Positions 30,016 through 39,575 of a stretch of 64,000 nucleotides of DNA are shown piece after piece. The DNA is from Marinicauda pacifica (lineage in GTDB: Bacteria; Pseudomonadota; Alphaproteobacteria; Caulobacterales; Maricaulaceae). A model generated the notes under the pieces. It saw only the letters and a program-made list of their open reading frames with translations. It did no database searches and was not told the DNA's origin. Each line of letters opens with the position of its first letter. Position 1 is the stretch's first letter. The stretch spans positions 992,501 through 1,056,500 of the forward strand of contig NZ_SRXV01000001.1 of assembly GCF_004793635.1 (NCBI RefSeq), in the 5' to 3' direction. The translations under genes were made by a program, and so were the position numbers.

Positions 30016-30201
30016 ATGGAAATTCTTCTGGTTATGGCCCTCGCCTACTTCCTCCCGGCAGTGATCGCGCTGGCGCGCGGCCACCACAACGGATTCGCGA
30101 TCTTTCTCACGAACCTGTTGCTCGGCTGGACCTTCATCGGCTGGGTCGTTGCGCTGATCTGGTCGGTCACGGCGAGCGAACGCCGCGTGCGCACGGCGTA
30201 A
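30016..30201 (+). CDS. Superinfection immunity family small membrane protein
   Basis: 61 residues from ATG 30016. Two hydrophobic segments surround a short polar turn (ALARGHHN), and the core LLLGWTFIGWVVALIWS matches the small phage T4 Imm-like family that is widespread on bacterial chromosomes. Imm of T4 blocks DNA entry of a second phage; chromosomal members have no established role. It stands alone between two terminators or gaps, convergent with a membrane protein gene 10 nt away. Confidence 0.75.
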   Translation: MEILLVMALAYFLPAVIALARGHHNGFAIFLTNLLLGWTFIGWVVALIWSVTASERRVRTA

Positions 30202-30211
30202 AGCCCTGCGG

Positions 30212-30748
30212 TCAGAGCTGCCCGGCCTCACGCTTTTCATAGAGATAGAGGGCACCGCGTGCGGCGTGGACGATCAGGAGGGCGATCACGAAGGCAAAGA
30301 CCAAGAAGAGCAGGCCGCTGATCACCGTATTGGCGCTCGACAGCTCCTCGAAGGTCAGTGTCAGCCGGGCTCCCACCCAAATCATCGCGCCGCTGGCATA
30401 GAGCAGGACGACGGTGAGGCGCTGCGTGAACAGCATCGCAATGCCCATTGTCGTGGCCACCACCACGGCATAGGCGAGCAGCGCGGCCAGCAGAATGTCG
30501 GGCAAGGCCGCGCCCTGCTCGGCCCGGTCGCCCAGCAGCGTCTGGACAGCCGAAGCCAGCATGCTGCCGCCCGACAGCGGAATGATCAGTGAGGCAATGG
30601 CCGCCAGCCGGATACGTCCGCGCGCTGCGCGTTCGTTCGGGATAGGTGCACCCGGATTGAAGAAATCGCCGATGCTCTCCGCTTCGGCCGCATTCACATC
30701 GGTGTCGGCGGCGGTGCCTTCAGTGGTGTGTTCCTGGTGCGTGGTCAT
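30212..30748 (-). CDS. Uncharacterised four-helix membrane protein
   Basis: 178 residues. A hydrophilic, threonine/glutamate-rich N-terminus (about 1-45) is followed by four hydrophobic segments (roughly 48-70, 84-106, 108-128, 140-165) and a short basic C-terminus. I recognise no family. Codon use and composition look like those of the neighbours, so it is probably a real gene. It is convergent with the 61-residue membrane protein. Confidence 0.6.
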   Translation of the reverse strand: MTTHQEHTTEGTAADTDVNAAEAESIGDFFNPGAPIPNERAARGRIRLAAIASLIIPLSGGSMLASAVQTLLGDRAEQGAALPDILLAALLAYAVVVATTMGIAMLFTQRLTVVLLYASGAMIWVGARLTLTFEELSSANTVISGLLFLVFAFVIALLIVHAARGALYLYEKREAGQL

Positions 30749-30856
30749 TGTCTCCCCCCGATCGCGATTTTACGGACCGGCCGAGTATGACCGCGTTTTG
30801 CCGTGACCTGTCAAAGCGATGCACACGCAAAGTGATCTTCGGCAGCAAAAGCGCGC

Positions 30857-31525
30857 CTATCGAAAATCGCTGATCTGTTCGAGCGGCTTCTTGCGCAAGG
30901 CATGAGCCGGCACTCGCGCGCCGTCGCCGGGATAGCCGGCCACGACGAGCATGTAGGGCTTCTCGTGCTCGGGCCGGCCGCAAATCTCCGACAGGAAGCC
31001 CATCGGGTTGGGCGTATGGGTCAGCGTCGCGAGCCCGGCATGGTGAAGGCTCGCCAGCAACAGGCCGCAGGCAATGCCGACGCTTTCGCTCACATAGTAA
31101 TTCTTGCGCTGCTCGCCCGGTTCGATCCCGCCGCGGCGCTGGGCAAAGACCGCGATCACCCACGGCGCGGTCTCCAGGAAAGGCTTGTTCGCATCGGTCC
31201 CAAGCGGGGCCAGCGCGTCCAGCCATTCCTCGCTCGCCTTCTCCTCGTAGAAGGCGCGCTCCTCCGCCTCGGCCGCCTCGCGCAGGCGCCGGCGAAGCGG
31301 ACCCCTGCCCAGGACGGTGAAATGCCAGGGCTGATGATTGGCACCGGACGGCGCGGTGCCAGCGGTCAAAATGGCGCGTTCGACGATCTCGCGCGGGACC
31401 GGCTTGTCTGAGAAGTCCCGAACGGTACGCCGCGTGCGCATCTCCTCATAGAAGTCGTGGGCGCGCCGCCGCATCTCGGCTTCGGGCAGAGTTCGAAAGT
31501 CCAGCGGCGCCGTTTCGAAACTCAT
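30857..31525 (-). CDS. Nitroreductase family protein (FMN-dependent)
   Basis: 222 residues. [21 protein letters not shown] and [17 protein letters not shown] near the N-terminus are the FMN-phosphate binding elements. [21 protein letters not shown] and [21 protein letters not shown] close the fold. The BluB/iodotyrosine deiodinase-like subgroup also has this layout, so the substrate is open. It lies 38 nt upstream of the start of no other gene on its strand: tdh follows downstream at 31564-32598 but in the opposite order, i.e. tdh is transcribed first and reaches this gene's region last. Confidence 0.83.
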   Translation of the reverse strand: MSFETAPLDFRTLPEAEMRRRAHDFYEEMRTRRTVRDFSDKPVPREIVERAILTAGTAPSGANHQPWHFTVLGRGPLRRRLREAAEAEERAFYEEKASEEWLDALAPLGTDANKPFLETAPWVIAVFAQRRGGIEPGEQRKNYYVSESVGIACGLLLASLHHAGLATLTHTPNPMGFLSEICGRPEHEKPYMLVVAGYPGDGARVPAHALRKKPLEQISDFR

Positions 31526-31563
31526 CTGCGATCCCTTTCACGAAATTCCCCGGCGAGGAACGC

Positions 31564-32598
31564 CTAGACCCCGCGCCAGTCGAGGATCACCTTGCCCGCT
31601 TTGCCCGAACGCATGGCGTCGAAGCCGGTCTGGAACTCTTTCGCCGGAAGGCGATGGGTGATCAGCTTGGAAACATCGAGCCCGGACTGGAGCATGGCCA
31701 GCATCTTGTGCCAGGTCTCGAACATCTCGCGTCCATAGATGCCCTTGAAGGTGATGGCGCGCATGATCAGGCTGCCCATGTCGAGCGTGAAGGGCTGACC
31801 GGGCAAGCCCAGCATCGCGATCTTGCCGCCCATCACCATGTGATCGACCATCTGCTTGAAGGCCGGTTCGGCGCCCGACATTTCCAGCCCCACGTCGAAG
31901 CCTTCGGTCATGCGGAATTCGGCCATGACATCGCGCAGGTCTTCCTTCGTGGTGTCCACGGCGCGCGCGGTCGGCACGACGCGCGAACACAGATTCAGCC
32001 GGTCCGGGTTGATGTCGGTGACCGCAATGTGGCGCGCCCCGCAATGGCGCGCGACGGCGGTTGCCATGATCCCGATCGGCCCGGCGCCGGTAATCAGCAC
32101 ATCCTCGCCCACCAGGTCGAAGGCGGTCGCGGTATGCACCGCATTGCCAAGCGGATCCAGGAAGGCCGCCTGGTCCATCGAGACCTCGTCGGGCAGCGGG
32201 ATCACGTTGAAGGACGGGATCTTGAGGTATTCGGCAAAGGCGCCCGGCATGTTCACGCCCACGCCCTTGGTGTCGGGATCGAGATGGAAACGCCCGGCGC
32301 GTACCGCCCGGCTCTTCTCGCCGACCACATGCCCCTCGCCGGACACGCGCATGCCCGGCTTGATCCGGGTCACGTCCTCACCGACCGTTTCAACGATGCC
32401 GCCGAACTCATGGCCGACGACCATCGGCACCGGTACGTTCTTCTTCGCCCAGTCGTCGTAATTGTAGATGTGCACGTCGGTGCCGCAGATGGCGGTCTTT
32501 TCCACGCGGATCAGAACGTCGTCCGGCCCGATTTCGGGCTTGTCGACATCCTGCATCCACAGACCTTCTTCGGCTTTGGCTTTGACCAGCGCTTTCAT
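31564..32598 (-). CDS. tdh: L-threonine 3-dehydrogenase lacking the structural zinc cysteines
   Basis: 344 residues. Catalytic zinc ligands are kept at Cys38 ([11 protein letters not shown]), His63 and Glu64 (GHEFGG). [20 protein letters not shown] is the NAD site. In E. coli Tdh the structural zinc is held by Cys93, 96, 99 and 107; here these positions are Gly93, Ser96, Val99 and Asp107, so that site must be absent. The enzyme makes 2-amino-3-oxobutyrate for Kbl, whose gene is at 35591-36793. The ATG at 32598 agrees with E. coli numbering; a GTG at 32607 is an alternative. Confidence 0.93.
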   Translation of the reverse strand: MKALVKAKAEEGLWMQDVDKPEIGPDDVLIRVEKTAICGTDVHIYNYDDWAKKNVPVPMVVGHEFGGIVETVGEDVTRIKPGMRVSGEGHVVGEKSRAVRAGRFHLDPDTKGVGVNMPGAFAEYLKIPSFNVIPLPDEVSMDQAAFLDPLGNAVHTATAFDLVGEDVLITGAGPIGIMATAVARHCGARHIAVTDINPDRLNLCSRVVPTARAVDTTKEDLRDVMAEFRMTEGFDVGLEMSGAEPAFKQMVDHMVMGGKIAMLGLPGQPFTLDMGSLIMRAITFKGIYGREMFETWHKMLAMLQSGLDVSKLITHRLPAKEFQTGFDAMRSGKAGKVILDWRGV

Positions 32599-32757
32599 GG
32601 GCGGCACTTCCTTGCAGGGCTTAAGAGTGACTGCGCGCTTATAAACGGCTTCCGGGCGGCACGGGAGGGGGCGCGCGCCGAGACTGCAGCTTGGCGGGGG
32701 CGATTGCCCGCCCCGGCGGTAGCGCGTATTGACTGCTCTTCCGGCACGGGGGCCGGC

Positions 32758-33840
32758 ATGAGGGTCACGATGTCACCGACAGGATCGAAAGGCGGGTTCA
32801 TAGAGCCCCTGCACGCCTTTCGCGGGGTGGCGATCGTAAACATCGTGGCCGTTCACGCCGGATCGCTCGCGATCTACGATTTTGGCGGAGGCACGCAGGA
32901 TCGCGGCGGATTGCGCCTGCTTGCGGCCTTGAACGAGGTCTTGTTTCACAGCGCCACGCTCTATTTCGCGTTCATCTCCGGCCTGTTGTTCTCCGCTGTC
33001 CTCAGCGCGCGCGGCTGGCAGCGCTTCTTTGCCAACAAGCTGAAATACGTGCTCCTGCCCTACGTGGTGATGAGCACTCTCTTCACGGCATTGCACTGGC
33101 ACTGGTCCCAGCATTTTGACGTGTTCTCCGGCAGCCCCCTCGCCTTCGTCCAGACCGCCGGCCAGCATATTCTGGCGGGGACGGCGATGGACCCGTTCTG
33201 GTATATTCCGGTGCTGGCCTGCCTGTTCGCCCTGACCCCGGCAGTCCATGCTCTGCTGGAACGCAAATCTCTACGCTGGATGGTCTGGCTGCTGGTGCTG
33301 GCGCCGCTCCTTGTCTCGCGGACCGGCGCAGACGTCTCTGTTGCCAACGTCATCTATTTCCTCGGGGCGTATGCGTGCGGCATGGCGCTCGGGCGCGATT
33401 ACGCCGCGGCGTCACTCTGGATCGAAGGTCATGCGCGATGGCTTGCCCTGGCGGCGATCTTGCTCAGCCTCGCCCTTCTGGCCCTGATCTGGACCGGCTA
33501 TGACCGGGTCGGCCCGGTCTCGGTGCGCGAGACGCTTTTCTATCTACAGAAGGGTGCGCTGGCCGGCGTATTTCTCACGATTCTCTCACGGTGGCAGACC
33601 ATCCCACCGCTTCTGGCCCGGCTGGCCGATCACGCGTTCGCGATCTACTTCCTGCACCTGTTCGCGCTCTACACGCTGGCCGCCGGGCTTCGAGGACTGG
33701 TCGGCACGCCGGTGCCGTTATACGGCGTGGCGCTGGTGTTCGGCGGGCTGCTGGCCGCGTCGCTCGGGGTCTGCCTGGCCGTGAGCGCCGGATTTCGCGC
33801 GGCCCTTGGCAAACGCGCGCGCCTCCTGATCGGCTCCTAG
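32758..33840 (+). CDS. Acyltransferase 3 family membrane protein
   Basis: About 360 residues with roughly ten hydrophobic segments. The N-terminal [20 protein letters not shown] has the arginine and histidine expected for this family, and [16 protein letters not shown] lies near the C-terminus. Members O-acylate polysaccharides, peptidoglycan or lipids at the inner membrane; the acceptor here is unknown. ATGs at 32758 and 32770 are both possible. The 150-nt gap to the divergent tdh holds G+C-rich sequence without a clear motif. Confidence 0.8.
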   Translation: MRVTMSPTGSKGGFIEPLHAFRGVAIVNIVAVHAGSLAIYDFGGGTQDRGGLRLLAALNEVLFHSATLYFAFISGLLFSAVLSARGWQRFFANKLKYVLLPYVVMSTLFTALHWHWSQHFDVFSGSPLAFVQTAGQHILAGTAMDPFWYIPVLACLFALTPAVHALLERKSLRWMVWLLVLAPLLVSRTGADVSVANVIYFLGAYACGMALGRDYAAASLWIEGHARWLALAAILLSLALLALIWTGYDRVGPVSVRETLFYLQKGALAGVFLTILSRWQTIPPLLARLADHAFAIYFLHLFALYTLAAGLRGLVGTPVPLYGVALVFGGLLAASLGVCLAVSAGFRAALGKRARLLIGS

Positions 33841-33854
33841 ACCCGGACAGCCAC

Positions 33855-33884
33855 AAAAAAGCCGCGGCGCAGAACGCCGCGGCT
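33855..33884 (-). terminator. Strong terminator between the acyltransferase and DUF4142 genes
   Basis: AGCCGCGGCG / CGCCGCGGCT, a 10-bp stem (33860-33884) with a 5-nt loop. On the minus strand it is followed by six T bases, so it mainly ends the DUF4142 transcript. On the plus strand the CTCTTCT tract is weaker, so bidirectional use is possible. Confidence 0.85.
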
Positions 33885-33910
33885 CTTCTGGATCGAGAGG
33901 TGCGCTAGTC

Positions 33911-34651
33911 CTAGTCGCCGTCTACGGCGGCGCCCAGATGCGCGGTGACCTCGTCGAGATGGCCCTGGACCACGTTCCCGGCAGAGCCAGCATAGTCGGT
34001 CAGCGCGTCGACATCGCCGGAGGCTTCAAAGCCTTCATGCAGCGCGACCGCTTCGACATGCGCAGATTCCTGCTGGGACAGGAAGGCGGCATCGAAATCC
34101 ATGTCCGCCGCGGCGTTCAGATTGTCGATCATGCCTTGCCGGCGGCCTTCAAGTTCGGTCGGCAGGTCAAAATCGAGACCGGCCGCCTCGACCGCTGTGC
34201 GCAGCTCGGTCTGGAGCTGCTCATGGTCGGTCGCGATCATCTCGCCGAGCTGGCGGACCTCTTCGGAATTACCGCGCTCCATGGCGATGCGTCCGGCCTG
34301 GATCTCATACTCGTTGCCAAGCGCGACATTGCGCACATAGGCGTCCACGTCGCCGCTCAGACCTGCCACGACGGCGGCGGTCAGGCCAGCCGGCACGGAG
34401 GCGGTATCCTGGGCGAAATTGACCGGCGGGCTCTGACCCAGATCGTCATCGGCGGCGTCCTCGCCGCTCTCGTAGCGCATGCCCTCGTCGAGCTCGCCAT
34501 CGGTCTCGCCGTCGGCTTCGTCACCCATCGCCGAATTCATCTCGGCGGACGTATCCATGTCGGTATCGGTGTCGGTCTCGTAGCTGTCGTCACTGCAGGC
34601 CGCGAGCGCAAGCGCGCTTGCCGAGGCCAAAAGCGTGATCGTGCGGATCAT
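33911..34651 (-). CDS. DUF4142 domain lipoprotein with acidic linker
   Basis: 246 residues. A lipoprotein signal ends at Cys19 (LALAACSDD). Residues about 20-75 are extremely acidic (DTDTDMDTSAEMNS and similar repeats), likely a flexible linker. The C-terminal part (about 105-240) is the ferritin-like DUF4142 domain, with EIQAGRIAMERGNSEEVRQL and MIATDHEQLQTEL. Such proteins are often stress-induced and periplasmic; the function is unknown. Confidence 0.85.
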   Translation of the reverse strand: MIRTITLLASASALALAACSDDSYETDTDTDMDTSAEMNSAMGDEADGETDGELDEGMRYESGEDAADDDLGQSPPVNFAQDTASVPAGLTAAVVAGLSGDVDAYVRNVALGNEYEIQAGRIAMERGNSEEVRQLGEMIATDHEQLQTELRTAVEAAGLDFDLPTELEGRRQGMIDNLNAAADMDFDAAFLSQQESAHVEAVALHEGFEASGDVDALTDYAGSAGNVVQGHLDEVTAHLGAAVDGD

Positions 34652-34745
34652 TGAGCGTCTCCTTCAGACATATCCAGCAGGATGTACGCGTCAGGCCCGT
34701 CACAAGTTCCGCGGCGTGGCGCTGCAAGGACGCGTCAGGAGAGCG

Positions 34746-35591
34746 CTAGGCTTCGCGGGCGTATCGCTCCAGGAAGGGCAGCACGGCAGCGACGATCGCC
34801 TCCGGGGCATCGTCGTGTACGAGGTGGCCGGCGCGCGCAATCGGCAGGAGCGATCCTGCCGGCGTCATTTTGGCGAAGCGGCGCCCGTGCGCGATCGGGA
34901 TCCACTCGTCCTTTTCACCCCACAGGATCTGCAGCGGACAGCGTATCTCGGAATACCGCCCCTCGATCTCGTCGGTATATCTCTGGTCCATCTGCGTGAT
35001 CTGGCGGTAGAAGCCGCGCTGGCCGGCCTCCCCGGTCCAGGGTGCGAGATAGTCGCCCATCGCTTCCTTGCCGAGTGGCCGGTGGGCCGCCGTCTGCAAA
35101 TAGGCGCGCAGCACCGCCTCATGCATGTAGGCCGGCATGCCGGCAAAGGCGGCCTGGTGCTCGCGCACATGCTGGACGAAAGGCGAGCCCCAGGGCCGCA
35201 CGGCCACCGGGTCGATCAATGTCAGGCTGTTATAGTCCACCGCGTCGAGCAGATGGGCGCGCAGCGCGGTGCATCCGCCAAAATCATGGGCGACCACATC
35301 GGGGCTTTCGACCTGGAGATGCTCGAGCAGCCGGGCAAAGACCGCGTTCTGAACGCCGAGCGACACGTCCGCGTCCGGCTTGTCGCTTTTTCCGTAGCCC
35401 AGCAAATCGTGAAAGATCACGCGCCGGTCACGAGCGATCCAGGGAGCAATGCGCCGCCAGACCTGACTGTTGAACGGCGTGCCGTGCAGCAGGAAGACCG
35501 GCAGCGCGTCGGCCGGACCGATCGTGCCATAGGCGACGGCATGTCCGTTAAAATCAAACCGCTCGGTCAGCGCCAGCCGCCCGGCGCTCAT
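34746..35591 (-). CDS. Alpha/beta hydrolase with Asp nucleophile (dehalogenase/epoxide hydrolase-like)
   Basis: 281 residues. FLLHGTPFNSQVWR is the oxyanion-hole region. The nucleophile elbow VVAHDFGGCTA has Asp103 instead of Ser. The acid is in WGEKDEWIP and the histidine in RAGHLVHDD. An aspartate nucleophile is the rule in haloalkane dehalogenases, haloacetate dehalogenases and epoxide hydrolases. The substrate is unknown. Its ATG overlaps the kbl stop (TGATG), so it is translationally coupled to kbl. Confidence 0.85.
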   Translation of the reverse strand: MSAGRLALTERFDFNGHAVAYGTIGPADALPVFLLHGTPFNSQVWRRIAPWIARDRRVIFHDLLGYGKSDKPDADVSLGVQNAVFARLLEHLQVESPDVVAHDFGGCTALRAHLLDAVDYNSLTLIDPVAVRPWGSPFVQHVREHQAAFAGMPAYMHEAVLRAYLQTAAHRPLGKEAMGDYLAPWTGEAGQRGFYRQITQMDQRYTDEIEGRYSEIRCPLQILWGEKDEWIPIAHGRRFAKMTPAGSLLPIARAGHLVHDDAPEAIVAAVLPFLERYAREA

Positions 35592-36793
35592 CAGATCACC
35601 CCGAGCGACTTGCCGACCTTGGTAAAGGCGGCAACGGCGCGGTCGATCTGTTCGGAGGTGTGGGCCGCGCTCATCTGGGTGCGGATACGCGCCTGACCCT
35701 TGGGCACAACCGGATAGAAGAAGCCGATCACGTAGACGCCTTCCTCCATCAGGGCGTTTGCCATCTTCTGGCTCAGCGCCGCATCGCCCAGCATGACCGG
35801 CACGATCGGGTGCTCCCCGGGCAGAAGATCGAAGCCGGCCTCGGTCATCCCCATGCGGAAGCGCTTGGTATTGTCGAAGAGCTGCGCGCGCAGGGAATCG
35901 CCGTTCTCCACCAGGTCGAGCGCCGTCAGGCTGGCCCCGACGATGGAGGGCGCGAGCGAATTGGAGAAGAGATAGGGCCGCGAGCGCTGGCGCAGGATGT
36001 CGATGACCTCCTGACGCGCGCAGGTAAAGCCGCCCATCGCGCCGCCCAGAGCCTTGCCCAGCGTGCCGGTGATGATGTCGATCTTGTCCAGCACACCGCA
36101 ATGGTCCGGCGTGCCGCGCCCCTTCTCGCCCATGAAGCCATGCGAGTGGCAATCATCGACCATGGTCAGCGCGTCATACTTTTTTGCCAGCGCCGCAATC
36201 TGGTCGAGCTTGGCGATATAGCCGTCCATCGAGAACACGCCGTCGGTCGCGATCAGGATGGTCCTCGCGCCGTCCTCGCGCGCCTGCTTCAGCTGGGCCT
36301 CCAGATCGTCCATGTCCGAATTGGCGTACCGGTAGCGCTTGGCCTTGCACAGGCGGATGCCGTCAATGATCGAGGCATGGTTGAGCGCATCGGAGACGAT
36401 CGCGTCATCGGGACCCAGCAGGGGCTCGAACAGCCCGCCATTCGCATCGAAGGCCGCGGCATAGAGGATAGTGTCCTCCTTGCCGAGCCATTGTGCGAGC
36501 CGGGCTTCCAGCTCGCGGTGAATGTCCTGCGTGCCGCAGATGAAGCGCACCGACGCCATGCCGAAGCCGTGCCGGTCGAGCGCGATCTTGGCCGCATCGA
36601 TCAGTTCGGGCCGGTTTGCCAGGCCCAGATAATTGTTGGCGCACAGATTGATGACGTGGTCGGTACCGCCGTCCGCCTTGACGTCGATCTCGGAAAACTG
36701 CTGGGAGGTGATGACCCGTTCGCGCTTGTACAGCCCGTCGGATTCGATCTCTTCCAGGGTCTCTTTCAGACGGTCGTAAAAGCTCTCGGACAT
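35591..36793 (-). CDS. kbl: Glycine C-acetyltransferase (2-amino-3-ketobutyrate CoA ligase)
   Basis: 400 residues, class II PLP aminotransferase fold. [35 protein letters not shown] and the PLP lysine in [13 protein letters not shown] match Kbl. It splits 2-amino-3-oxobutyrate into glycine and acetyl-CoA, following Tdh. It lies after the his operon, 78 nt from hisIE, on the same strand, so read-through from his transcription is possible. Confidence 0.95.
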   Translation of the reverse strand: MSESFYDRLKETLEEIESDGLYKRERVITSQQFSEIDVKADGGTDHVINLCANNYLGLANRPELIDAAKIALDRHGFGMASVRFICGTQDIHRELEARLAQWLGKEDTILYAAAFDANGGLFEPLLGPDDAIVSDALNHASIIDGIRLCKAKRYRYANSDMDDLEAQLKQAREDGARTILIATDGVFSMDGYIAKLDQIAALAKKYDALTMVDDCHSHGFMGEKGRGTPDHCGVLDKIDIITGTLGKALGGAMGGFTCARQEVIDILRQRSRPYLFSNSLAPSIVGASLTALDLVENGDSLRAQLFDNTKRFRMGMTEAGFDLLPGEHPIVPVMLGDAALSQKMANALMEEGVYVIGFFYPVVPKGQARIRTQMSAAHTSEQIDRAVAAFTKVGKSLGVI

Positions 36794-36870
36794 GTCGGGT
36801 CTCGCACGTTGCGGGTTAAATCTCGTTGGGGCTGGAGATAGCCGGTGCGCGACCCCGCTTCAATGCGCGT

Positions 36871-37497
36871 TCACGTCTGGCCGCGATGGCGGCCCTGAAG
36901 CGTGCGGCTCACATCGGCCAGGGTCAGCCCCCGTGCGCGCAGCAGCACGAGCAGGTGGAAGACCAGGTCCGAGGCTTCGCCCAGCAACGCGTCATCGTCC
37001 TCATTCGTTGCCGCGAGCGCGGTCTCCACGCCCTCTTCCCCGACCTTTTGCGCGACCTTCAGCATGCCCTTGCCCAGAAGGCGCGCGGTATAGCTGTCGT
37101 CAGGGTTGGCATCGGCGCGCTGCGCGATCACCGCTTCCAGCTCTCCGAAGAAAGCCAGCTCCGGGCCCGGCGTCTCACCGAAGCAGGACCGGGTTCCGGT
37201 ATGGCAGGTCGGCCCGTTGGCGCGCGCCTGAACCAGCACGGTATCGCGGTCGCAATCGAGCGCGATCGAGACAAGCTCCAGCGTATGGCCGCTGGTCTCG
37301 CCCTTGGTCCAGAGGCGCTCCTTGGAGCGGGAGAAGAAGGTCACACTGCCGGTCTTCAGCGTGTGGTCCAGCGCCTCACGGTTCATGTAGCCGAGCATCA
37401 GCACCTCGCCGGTCTGGACGCTCTGCACGATGGCGGGCACCAGTCCGCCGGACTTGGCGAAGTCCACCTGTCCGGCATCGAACTCGATTCTGCTCAT
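36871..37497 (-). CDS. hisIE: Bifunctional phosphoribosyl-AMP cyclohydrolase / phosphoribosyl-ATP pyrophosphatase
   Basis: 208 residues. The HisI domain (about 1-105) has [33 protein letters not shown] and the metal cysteines of [10 protein letters not shown] and CHTGTRSCF. The HisE domain (about 110-205) has [20 protein letters not shown] and [12 protein letters not shown]. HisI and HisE are separate proteins in many alphaproteobacteria; the fusion is usual in enterobacteria. It is the last gene of the his operon and overlaps hisF by 4 nt. Confidence 0.95.
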   Translation of the reverse strand: MSRIEFDAGQVDFAKSGGLVPAIVQSVQTGEVLMLGYMNREALDHTLKTGSVTFFSRSKERLWTKGETSGHTLELVSIALDCDRDTVLVQARANGPTCHTGTRSCFGETPGPELAFFGELEAVIAQRADANPDDSYTARLLGKGMLKVAQKVGEEGVETALAATNEDDDALLGEASDLVFHLLVLLRARGLTLADVSRTLQGRHRGQT

Positions 37498-38261
37498 AGC
37501 CGGACCTCCACACCCTGGTCTTTCAGCGCGGCCTTGAGCGCGCCGATCTCGATGATCTGCTTGTGAAACACGCTGGCGGCCAGCGCACCGTCGACATTCG
37601 CGATCCTGAAGACCGCTTCGAAATGCTCGATCGCGCCCGCCCCGCCCGAGGCGATCAGGGGAACCGGGCAGATCGCGCGCGCCGCGGCGAGCTGGTCCAC
37701 GTCATAGCCCTCGCGCACCCCGTCCTGGTCCATACAGTTGAGCACAACTTCGCCTGCGCCCCGCTCCGTGACCTCCCCGATCCAGTCGAGCGTGCGGCGA
37801 TGGCTGATCTCGGTCTTGTCGGGATCGCCGGTATTCTGGTGTATGCGCCATTCGCCCTCGATCACGCGGCTGTCGATGCCAGAGACGACGCATTGCGAGC
37901 CGAACTCGCGCGCCAGCCGGTCGATCAGGTCGGGATCGCGAAGCGCCGGCGTATTCACCGAGATCTTGTCCGCCCCGGCAAACAGGCGCGCGCGGGCATC
38001 GTCCACGCTGCGGATCCCGCCCGCCACAGCGAACGGAATGTCGATCGCGCGCGCCACACGGCTCACCCATTCAGGCTCCACTGCGCGTTCCTGGGGGCTG
38101 GCGGTGATGTCGTAGAAGACCAGCTCGTCCGCTCCCTCGCGGGCATAGCGTGTGGCCAGCTCCACGATGTCGCCCATGTCGACATGGTCGCGAAAGCGCA
38201 CGCCCTTGACCACGCGCCCGTCGCGCACGTCCAGGCAGGGAATGATGCGCCGCGCTAGCAT
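37494..38261 (-). CDS. hisF: Imidazole glycerol phosphate synthase cyclase subunit
   Basis: 255 residues from ATG 38261. [20 protein letters not shown] carries the catalytic aspartate; [14 protein letters not shown] and [11 protein letters not shown] complete the (beta/alpha)8 active site. It uses ammonia from HisH to make IGP and AICAR. It overlaps hisA by 7 nt. Confidence 0.97.
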   Translation of the reverse strand: MLARRIIPCLDVRDGRVVKGVRFRDHVDMGDIVELATRYAREGADELVFYDITASPQERAVEPEWVSRVARAIDIPFAVAGGIRSVDDARARLFAGADKISVNTPALRDPDLIDRLAREFGSQCVVSGIDSRVIEGEWRIHQNTGDPDKTEISHRRTLDWIGEVTERGAGEVVLNCMDQDGVREGYDVDQLAAARAICPVPLIASGGAGAIEHFEAVFRIANVDGALAASVFHKQIIEIGALKAALKDQGVEVRL

Positions 38262-38977
38262 GACAAGGCTTCTTCCAGCGTGAACCGCCCCTCGAACAGG
38301 GCCTTGCCGATGATCGCGCCATCGGCGCCCGCCTCTTTCAGCGCCGTGAGATCGTCCAGCGAGGACACACCGCCCGAGGCCTGCCAGCGCAGGTCCGGCC
38401 GGGCCAGCGCCAGATCGCGGTAAAGCTCGGTATTGGGGCCCTGCAACATGCCGTCGCGGCCCACATCGGTGACCAGGGCGTGGCTCAGCTCGGCCCGGCG
38501 ATAGTCTTCCAGCAATTCGCCGAGCGTGCGCGCGGACACTTCGGTCCAGCCCTTGGCGGTGGGATAGGGCGTGGCGTTGACAATGCGCACGTCGAAGGCG
38601 GCGGTAATCGCCTCCGGCCCGAACTCGTTCAGCCACCCGATCACGGTCTGCGGCGAGGTCACGGCGAGGCTTCCCACGACGGCTCGCGATGCTCCCGCCT
38701 CCAGGATGGCCTCGACGTCGGCGCGCGAGCGCACGCCGCCGCCGGTCTGCACCTTGATGCCGGTCGCGGTGATCCTGGAGACCAGATCGCCCTGGCGCCG
38801 GGTGCCGTCGCGCGCTCCGGAGAGGTCGACCATGTGCAGCCAGCTCGCCCCGGCTTTCAGATAGTCCTCAGCGACCGCGACAGGATCGTCGCCGTATTCG
38901 GTCACGGCGTTGAAATCGCCTTTTTCCAGACGCACCACCTGGCCGTCGAGAACGTCGATTGCTGGATAAAGTATCAT
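38255..38977 (-). CDS. hisA: Phosphoribosyl isomerase HisA (ProFAR isomerase)
   Basis: 240 residues from ATG 38977, with AAGGGAT upstream. [20 protein letters not shown] has the catalytic Asp; [20 protein letters not shown] and [14 protein letters not shown] are the phosphate and base elements. It isomerises ProFAR to PRFAR. It follows hisH after 2 nt. Confidence 0.97.
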   Translation of the reverse strand: MILYPAIDVLDGQVVRLEKGDFNAVTEYGDDPVAVAEDYLKAGASWLHMVDLSGARDGTRRQGDLVSRITATGIKVQTGGGVRSRADVEAILEAGASRAVVGSLAVTSPQTVIGWLNEFGPEAITAAFDVRIVNATPYPTAKGWTEVSARTLGELLEDYRRAELSHALVTDVGRDGMLQGPNTELYRDLALARPDLRWQASGGVSSLDDLTALKEAGADGAIIGKALFEGRFTLEEALSC

Positions 38978-38979
38978 CT

Positions 38980-39573
38980 CTATCCCTTTATGAAATTGGA
39001 GAGAATCCGGGCGCCAATCTTGGCGGAACGCTCCGGGTGAAACTGGCATCCCGCGATATTGTCCTTGCGCGCGATGGCGGTGACCGGAGACCCGTAACGG
39101 GTCTGTGCGCGGGCATGTTCGCCCGGCGCCACATAGAATCCGTGCACGAAATAGACCCGGTCGCCGGGCGCAATTCCGGCCAGAAGCGGCTCGTCTTCGG
39201 CCAGCTCATCGAGCGCGTTCCAGCCCATGTGAGGCCAGGGACCGTCCGCGCCCGGATCGAGCCGTTCGACCCGTCCAGGGATCAGCCCGAGAAGCGCGAC
39301 ATCGCTTTCGTCGGAATGCTCGAACAGGAGCTGCATGCCCAGGCACACGCCCAGCACGGGCCGGCGCTCCTCGCGCAAAGCTGCGCTCCAGCCCGACGCG
39401 TTCAGCCGTGCCATGGCGGGCCCCGCCGCGCCGACGCCGGGCAGGATCAGGCGCGCACAGCCCGCTGCCTCCTCGGGTGTCGCCGCGAGCACGTAGGGCG
39501 CGTCCATCCGTTCCAGCGCAAAGCGCACCGAGGCGATGTTGGCCGTCGAGGTGTCGATGATGGCGGTGGTCAT
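38980..39573 (-). CDS. hisH: Imidazole glycerol phosphate synthase glutaminase subunit
   Basis: 197 residues from ATG 39573, close to the E. coli length. Class I glutaminase triad: Cys in LGVCLGMQLLFE, His and Glu in CQFHPERS. It supplies ammonia to HisF. It follows hisB after 2 nt. Confidence 0.96.
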   Translation of the reverse strand: MTTAIIDTSTANIASVRFALERMDAPYVLAATPEEAAGCARLILPGVGAAGPAMARLNASGWSAALREERRPVLGVCLGMQLLFEHSDESDVALLGLIPGRVERLDPGADGPWPHMGWNALDELAEDEPLLAGIAPGDRVYFVHGFYVAPGEHARAQTRYGSPVTAIARKDNIAGCQFHPERSAKIGARILSNFIKG

Positions 39574-39575
39574 CC

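Noticed and set aside
32641..32720. G+C-rich potential hairpin between tdh and the acyltransferase gene
   Set aside because: The stem is interrupted and no T-run or known riboswitch pattern is present.
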